Under the pieces are notes generated by a model. That model was not told the origin of the DNA. It was given only the letters and a program-made list of their open reading frames with translations, and ran no database searches. Below are positions 34,275 through 38,989 of a DNA stretch of 38,989 bases, in pieces. The DNA is from Methanocellaceae archaeon UBA148 (GTDB lineage Archaea > Halobacteriota > UBA148). How positions within the stretch are numbered: the stretch's first letter is position 1; each line of letters starts with the position of its first letter. The DNA lies in the NCBI GenBank assembly GCA_002495885.1, contig DAHG01000075.1:1-38989 (forward strand). Direction: 5' to 3'. The position numbers and the translations under genes are program-made.

Positions 34275-34314
34275 TCATATATGTTATAGGAAAATCATGT
34301 ATGTTATAGGAAAT
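34275..34314 (+). promoter_or_regulatory. Two 20-bp tandem repeats upstream of the gpg operon
   Basis: TCATATATGTTATAGGAAAA (34275-34294) and TCATGTATGTTATAGGAAAT (34295-34314) agree at 18 of 20 positions, an abutting direct repeat ending 32 bp before the HAD gene ATG. The 20-bp period is two helical turns, so a regulator could bind both copies on one face. A strong AAGGAGGT ribosome site lies between the repeat and the ATG. Confidence 0.5.
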
Positions 34315-34346
34315 AGAAAAATACAATAAAATAGAAAAGGAGGTTT

Positions 34347-35021
34347 ATGCTATATAAAAAAGTAAGTGATAGCGCCCCATACAAGTTAATAATACTCGAC
34401 ATGGATGGAACCCTTCTTGATGGTAGGACAATCTATGCTTTAGCGGCAGAGCTGGACTTTGAAGAGCATCTGCGCAAGATCATCACATCCAATCTGCAGG
34501 AGTTTGAAAAAACCATTGAGATTGCCAAACTTCTCAGAGGACTGTCTGTTGCACATTTCTTAGAGATATTCGATAGAATCCCACTTCGGGCTGGTATCGA
34601 AAAAGTCATAGTTGCTGCCAAGAAAGCAGGTATGATGACCGTTATAGCTACAGATAGCTACCAACTGGCTGCTAATAGGTTGGCAGAAAGACTGGGTATT
34701 GATAGGGCGTTTGCAAACGAATTGGAAGTCAGGGGAAAGGAGATCACAGGTAAAATTAAACTGAACAATGATATATTAGAGCCACGTGTGGCTGGTTGTA
34801 AGATCCATTCAGTCTGTAAGCGAGATATCCTGCATAAACTATGTGATGAACTGAAAATTACTCCTGCTGAAATTGTAGCAGTTGGTGACTCCTCTAATGA
34901 TAAATGCATGATAAAGACCGCTGGCTTAGGAATTACCTTCGAGTCATCGACAGAGATAAATGAATTTGCAGACATAATATTGAATGACGATCTGAGCAAA
35001 ATGTTGGATTATATTCTATGA
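34347..35021 (+). CDS. HAD-superfamily phosphatase, probable glucosyl-3-phosphoglycerate phosphatase
   Basis: 224 residues of the HAD type I (SerB-like) fold. Motif I is DMDGTLLDG (D18 nucleophile, D20 acid/base), motif II is within VIATDS, motif III lysine is in SVCKRD and motif IV is VAVGDSSNDK. AAGGAGGT just before the ATG is an excellent ribosome site. It lies 8 bp before gpgS and so probably removes the phosphate from glucosyl-3-phosphoglycerate to give glucosylglycerate. Sequence alone would only say phosphoserine-phosphatase-like. Cap domain is small and helical. Confidence 0.85.
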   Translation: MLYKKVSDSAPYKLIILDMDGTLLDGRTIYALAAELDFEEHLRKIITSNLQEFEKTIEIAKLLRGLSVAHFLEIFDRIPLRAGIEKVIVAAKKAGMMTVIATDSYQLAANRLAERLGIDRAFANELEVRGKEITGKIKLNNDILEPRVAGCKIHSVCKRDILHKLCDELKITPAEIVAVGDSSNDKCMIKTAGLGITFESSTEINEFADIILNDDLSKMLDYIL

Positions 35022-35029
35022 GAGATTAG

Positions 35030-36145
35030 ATGCACGATTTCGATTGTACTGATTTTGAATTGCCAGACCTGCTTCGTAAGAAAGAGGATGCTAAGATATC
35101 TGTTATACTACCCTCTTTCAGGGAGAAGAAGACCATTGGGGGAATTATCGTTAAGATAGGAGAACTTGTCAACGAAGGGCTCGTCGACGAGATTTTAGTG
35201 GTGGAAGGCTCAACTCTCGATGGAGAAATTGAATATGAGACCATCAGGATAGCAGCCGAAGCAGCCTTTGACTCGCTTGAAGATTTTGATAAGTTCAAGG
35301 TCATTCATCAAAGCCTACCAGAAATATGTGAACTCTTGGAGACCAATGTGACACATGGGAAGGGGAATGCTCTCTATAAAGGGGCAGCATGTTCGCAGGG
35401 AGACATTCTGGTTTTCCTCGACGCTGACATCATGAATATAAAGAAGCGCTTTGCTACTGGCTTGGTGGGCCCTATCCTCTCCTTCAAGGACATTCTTTTC
35501 TCAAAAGCTTATTATCATCGCCCTAAGTTCAAGATGAGAGGCAAGACGATATTCGGTGGGCGAGTGACAAGACTCTTCATGCTGCCTATGCTGAGAATTC
35601 TGTGTCGAATGTACAATGTCTTTGATGGACTGGAGGATTTCAAGTATCCGCTTAGCGGCGAAATTGCGATGACAAGAGACGCTTTTGAATCCCTATCGAT
35701 TCCATGCCATTATGGTGTGGATATAGCGATTTTGATAGAGGTATACAAAAAATTTGGTTACGAAAACCTCTCTCAGGTTGACCTGCATGAGCATATCCAC
35801 ATTCATCGATCAGATAAAGCCCTTACAGAAATGGTGGAGCAAATTACTAAGGAGTTGTTCTGGCTCGTGCGCGAGAACACCAATATTGATTTTGGGGAGG
35901 AGATGAGGAGAAGGAGCATTATCGATCTATACGGATATCGCGCCTTTGAAGGGGTGAAGACCGCGGACGACTTCGAACGGATCGAAGCCTACAAGAGAAG
36001 CCTTTCCAGAGGACTAAAAGCCCTGCACAAGTTTGAGGTGAATCTTCAACCTCCGCTTCGAGAAAAGCCAAACTATGAAAAACGCAAGCACATGCTTCAT
36101 AAATGTGCATCCGATTTTACTCGTGGTATTGGAAGCCAGCTCTAG
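35030..36145 (+). CDS. gpgS: Glucosyl-3-phosphoglycerate synthase (GT81)
   Basis: 371 residues, GT-A fold. Nucleotide-binding loop ISVILPSFREKKTIGG, DxD metal motif D131-A-D133 (LDADI), and THGKGNALYKG that binds the acceptor region. The C-terminal half has YPLSGEIAM and HYGVDIAIL, as in archaeal GpgS. It joins glucose from NDP-glucose to 3-phosphoglycerate, the first step to the osmolyte glucosylglycerate. A roughly 35-residue insertion precedes the KGNAL motif, as in some methanogen forms. Its stop CTAG (36142-36145) is shared, on the opposite strand, with the convergent glycerate kinase stop. Confidence 0.92.
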   Translation: MHDFDCTDFELPDLLRKKEDAKISVILPSFREKKTIGGIIVKIGELVNEGLVDEILVVEGSTLDGEIEYETIRIAAEAAFDSLEDFDKFKVIHQSLPEICELLETNVTHGKGNALYKGAACSQGDILVFLDADIMNIKKRFATGLVGPILSFKDILFSKAYYHRPKFKMRGKTIFGGRVTRLFMLPMLRILCRMYNVFDGLEDFKYPLSGEIAMTRDAFESLSIPCHYGVDIAILIEVYKKFGYENLSQVDLHEHIHIHRSDKALTEMVEQITKELFWLVRENTNIDFGEEMRRRSIIDLYGYRAFEGVKTADDFERIEAYKRSLSRGLKALHKFEVNLQPPLREKPNYEKRKHMLHKCASDFTRGIGSQL

Positions 36146-37440
36146 AAACATAGGACGACACGTAGATCGTTGAGATTTGTTCCCGTTTTTCCTGTCATTA
36201 TCAGGTCACCCATCTTTTTGAAGAAGTTATATGAATCGTTGTTTTCTAGAATTTTTTTTGGATCCAAGCCAAATTCTCCAGCTCGCTTGAGAGAGTTACC
36301 GTCGGCTACTGCTCCTGCAGCGTCCGTGAATCCATCGATTCCATCAGAATCCACTGCAGCAATTACGATTCTTTCCTTGGCGATTTCATTCAAACAGGCT
36401 AGAACGAACTCTTGGTTTGGTCCACCCTTTCCAGAGCCTTTGACTTTGACGGTCAATTCTCCACCGCTTATCAGGCATGATGGGTGCTTTACATGTTGGA
36501 TGTCTTTTAAATGTCTGGGCCCCTCTAATCTAGCCTCTCCTATAACATCATCCATGATCATCGTGGAGTAGCCTAACTTCTGTGCTTTTTCTTTTGCGGC
36601 AGATATCATGATTTTGCTAGTTAGAATTATCTCGTTATGGACGCTCTCGAAGACAGAATCCGTTGACTTCGGCGTATCAGCCAGATTACCTGCATAACCC
36701 TCCTCTAACACTCTCCGAATATTCTCTGGAACTCTTGCCCAGAGGTCATATTTTCGTAGTATATCAATTGCATCTGCGTAGGTGGATTCATCTGGCACGG
36801 TCGGACCCGAAGCGACAGTATCTGCTCTATCACCCACGACATCGGATATGATCAAGCTTGTCAATCTTGCTGGGTGGGCTCTGGCTGCTAACTGACCGCC
36901 TTTTATCTGGGATAAGTGCTTTCTCACTGCATTTATCTCATTGATATCCGCTCCTGATTTGAGGAGAAGCTCATTTGTCTTTGTCAACGATCTGATGGAC
37001 ACTCCTTGTTTGGGTAGTGTTAATAGGGCAGACCCCCCACCCGATACCAAACATATGACAAGATCGTCATATTTTGCCATGTCAACAACCTCTAACAAAC
37101 TTTTCGTCGCAAAGACGTTCTTTTCGGCTGGTATAGGGTGCTCCCCAATCAAAATTTTGATCCTTTTCGTTTCTTGAGGAGATGTGGTGATGACCACTCC
37201 TCCACATATCCTGTCGCCCAGAATATTCTCCGTCTCAACTGCCATCTGTCCGGATGCCTTCCCAAATCCTACTACAAAAATCCTGTTCGCATTTAGATCA
37301 AGACGTTCAAAAGCTCGCTGAAGAAATATTCTGGGGTGAGTAGCTCTTAAAGCATGCTCTAAAATTTCAAGGATGTCAGATCTCGCTTTTTTGAACTCAG
37401 TAGTAGTATTTGAGATCAGCTCCATCTTGTTCTGGATCAT
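36142..37440 (-). CDS. Glycerate 2-kinase (type II, MOFRL family)
   Basis: 432 residues. A DUF4147-type N-terminal domain with VVGFGKASGQMA and SGGGSALL, and a C-terminal MOFRL domain (LISGGELTVKVKGSGKGGPNQEF; DSDGIDGFTDAAGA). It phosphorylates D-glycerate, giving 2-phosphoglycerate in archaeal members. Only one base separates it from the upstream glycosyltransferase stop, so they are cotranscribed. Linked to the solute cluster, it may recover glycerate freed from glycosylglycerates or supply phosphoglycerate to GpgS. The pairing is inferred from position. Confidence 0.92.
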   Translation of the reverse strand: MIQNKMELISNTTTEFKKARSDILEILEHALRATHPRIFLQRAFERLDLNANRIFVVGFGKASGQMAVETENILGDRICGGVVITTSPQETKRIKILIGEHPIPAEKNVFATKSLLEVVDMAKYDDLVICLVSGGGSALLTLPKQGVSIRSLTKTNELLLKSGADINEINAVRKHLSQIKGGQLAARAHPARLTSLIISDVVGDRADTVASGPTVPDESTYADAIDILRKYDLWARVPENIRRVLEEGYAGNLADTPKSTDSVFESVHNEIILTSKIMISAAKEKAQKLGYSTMIMDDVIGEARLEGPRHLKDIQHVKHPSCLISGGELTVKVKGSGKGGPNQEFVLACLNEIAKERIVIAAVDSDGIDGFTDAAGAVADGNSLKRAGEFGLDPKKILENNDSYNFFKKMGDLIMTGKTGTNLNDLRVVLCF

Positions 37441-37441
37441 G

Positions 37442-38653
37442 TCAATAGATCTCTTTTAGATAAGGCATCAGCTTTTTGAACGTCTCTGCCTGCTTCTTGA
37501 TAATGATCTCAACTTGTCTTGTGCTCATATCCTGTGTATCTAGCACGAAATGGGCATATCTACCCAGCCATAGATTATGTAGGACATCAAGAATTTGAAT
37601 CTTATTTTCCTTCTCTGATCGCTTGTATGCGGCTGCCATGTGATATACTGTTTTCGCCCATGTCTCTGGGTCGAACCTATTACTTTGAGTGCATGCATGC
37701 ACTTTTTTGAAGACATCCTTAGGCAATATCTGCTCTAATGAATCCCTATATTTTTTAAATCCCTCTTTGAAATGTAAAATCAGCTTCATCGGATCTACTT
37801 GCACTGGAACTGGCTTCTGTCCGTATTGATGGGTATTTCTCCTTCTCTGGATTGTAACATTCTGCGAAACATTCTTCCAGTTCTCTTCATAGTGTTCTAT
37901 CAGGTCAAACTGGGTGCCGACCACCTGTTGGAACATTGAACTCAGATGATTGCTTGTGTCGATGTATTTTGTAACTGAAGAATGTATTTTCAGTCCCAAA
38001 AGAGACTCTCGGATTTTCATTTGCTCTGCTGCAGCGATGGTGGTTATGAATATATCAATGCCAAAATGGTGTGGGAAGATCGGATGCTTAAGTAACATTT
38101 CAGCCAGCCTGCGAGAAAGAGCAAAGTCGCCTCCAATGGGTTGTCTGATATTCGCCCTGAATACCGAGCGAATGAGGGGGTAGGCGATATTGTTCGTGAT
38201 CACGCCATCATACTTGTCTCTGGTGTAAAATGGAACAACGAGGTCAGCTCCAAACAAGATAGGTTCAGCCAGGTAGCCTACCCAAGAAGGTGAAATGCTT
38301 AGCAAGTCACCATCCACCAATATGATGCATTTAGCATCCGTCGCCATGGCGATCTCAAGTGTAGTGCGAACCGCGCTACCTTTTCCAGCTCTGCCCACAT
38401 CATCGGTCACAATCTTCTCGATGGCTGGCGGTAGCGAGAACATTTTGGCAAACTCCTTCGTTTTATCGCTGGAAAATCCGTTGGAAATTACCACTAAGCT
38501 CTCAGCGCCTTCAAAACATTTTTGGAGTCCCATGCCGACTACGTTCAATGTATGGATGATGGTCGATTCAACGTCCTTCGTAGGAATGCCGACAACGACA
38601 TCCACTGGTCCTATATTATCAACTTGCTCTTGTAAAATCGGCGTTAGAACCAT
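37442..38653 (-). CDS. Mannosylglycerate-synthase-like glycosyltransferase (GT78/GT81-related)
   Basis: 403 residues, GT-A fold. The N-terminal VVVGIPTKDVESTI, RAGKGSAVRT and DxD-like VDGD (D114, D116) are followed by IRQPIGGDFALS and GIDIFITT. The helical C-terminal domain (WAKTVYHMAAAYKR ... LHNLWLGRYAHF) resembles the C-terminus of Rhodothermus mannosylglycerate synthase (GT78). That enzyme links GDP-mannose to glycerate directly. Here the neighbouring glycerate kinase supports a glycerate-linked substrate. GT81-like alternatives are possible. A tandem ATGGTTCTAA repeat spans the start codon; the ATG at 38653 was chosen. Confidence 0.78.
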   Translation of the reverse strand: MVLTPILQEQVDNIGPVDVVVGIPTKDVESTIIHTLNVVGMGLQKCFEGAESLVVISNGFSSDKTKEFAKMFSLPPAIEKIVTDDVGRAGKGSAVRTTLEIAMATDAKCIILVDGDLLSISPSWVGYLAEPILFGADLVVPFYTRDKYDGVITNNIAYPLIRSVFRANIRQPIGGDFALSRRLAEMLLKHPIFPHHFGIDIFITTIAAAEQMKIRESLLGLKIHSSVTKYIDTSNHLSSMFQQVVGTQFDLIEHYEENWKNVSQNVTIQRRRNTHQYGQKPVPVQVDPMKLILHFKEGFKKYRDSLEQILPKDVFKKVHACTQSNRFDPETWAKTVYHMAAAYKRSEKENKIQILDVLHNLWLGRYAHFVLDTQDMSTRQVEIIIKKQAETFKKLMPYLKEIY

Positions 38654-38989
38654 ATTAGAACCATCCCCCGGCTTATCAACGAAGTTAGTACTACAAGTAG
38701 TAAATAAATTTGGCGGTTACTATATAATTATTTGACACACTCAAAAATAAAACTTGAACACAAATCAATTAAATTATTTTCAATCTTCATTTCACTTGTA
38801 GCCATATGGCACTTGCAGTGATTGCAATACACTCAAATGGTCTATTTCGTAGCTTTTTAAATCGTCTGCTACTACTCTATAGATTATTTACGATCGTTTT
38901 TCAATACCCACCTATGTTAACCTAGGATTTTTTTAAAACAGCTATATATGGCCCAGCCTGCTCTCTCACTTGTTGACGTACGGGTGTAT
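38654..38989. other. Gene-free right edge
   Basis: About 336 bp with no gene. TATA-like AATTATATAG on the minus strand (about 38718-38728) could serve the glycosyltransferase gene. No further gene, RNA or repeat was recognised before the window ends. Confidence 0.4.

Noticed and set aside
38731..38745. GTGTGTCAA string near the right edge (minus strand) also present near 15038
   Set aside because: The shared match is only about nine bases and could be chance; no element lies between or beside them.

Overview
This is an archaeal chromosomal fragment, most likely from the Euryarchaeota/Halobacteriota branch. The evidence is ribosomal protein S8e, a clamp-loader small subunit (RfcS), RPA-type single-strand binding proteins, TiaS, the tetrahydromethanopterin-pathway enzyme MptE, a COG1395-type regulator, TATA-box promoters and a glucosylglycerate solute pathway. 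I cannot name the genus. No tRNA, rRNA or CRISPR array was seen.

Layout: (1) 1-3.8 kb holds the 3' part of a giant, sequon-rich surface protein and a small membrane-anchored surface protein with an archaeosortase-like C-terminus. (2) 4.2-11.2 kb is core housekeeping: rps8e, a macro-domain protein, a DUF2240 protein, rfcS, ileS and mptE. (3) 11.2-15.0 kb is a sulfur and cofactor block: larE of the three-cysteine type, divergent from a cysteine desulfurase-fdhD-nadA operon. (4) 15.1-16.7 kb carries a small hypothetical gene and an EamA permease whose start appears not to be ATG. (5) 17.0-20.15 kb is a decayed accessory block: a broken parA and its partner, a small ORF with a frameshifted serine-dehydrogenase-type protease, and a frameshifted micro-ORF. 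Structured repeats between these modules resemble integron attC sites. (6) 20.2-25.2 kb encodes a lipoprotein HtrA protease, a DUF362/ferredoxin protein, an RPA operon with a stand-alone B3/B4 domain protein, and a small membrane protein. (7) 25.3-26.6 kb is a very AT-rich patch with an HNH nuclease and a frameshifted DUF4145-like gene. (8) 26.67-29.08 kb is a P-II-like/DUF1538/DUF1538 operon, flanked on the left by a degenerate copy of the pdxT 3' end and on the right by the real pdxT. (9) 29.0-32.9 kb holds pdxST, tiaS and a COG1395 regulator. (10) 33.1-38.7 kb holds a Tat-exported flavodoxin/ferredoxin protein and a compatible-solute cluster. In that cluster a HAD phosphatase and GpgS converge on a glycerate 2-kinase and a mannosylglycerate-synthase-like glycosyltransferase.

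The most notable signals are the attC-like cassette region at 17-20 kb, the DUF1538/P-II module framed by pdxT-end repeats, the two-arm glycosylglycerate cluster with a tandem 20-bp repeat in its promoter, and the Tat-exported Fe-S flavodoxin. The housekeeping genes around 17-20 kb are intact, so the clustered frameshifts there look like real decay rather than sequencing error, although reads would be needed to prove it.
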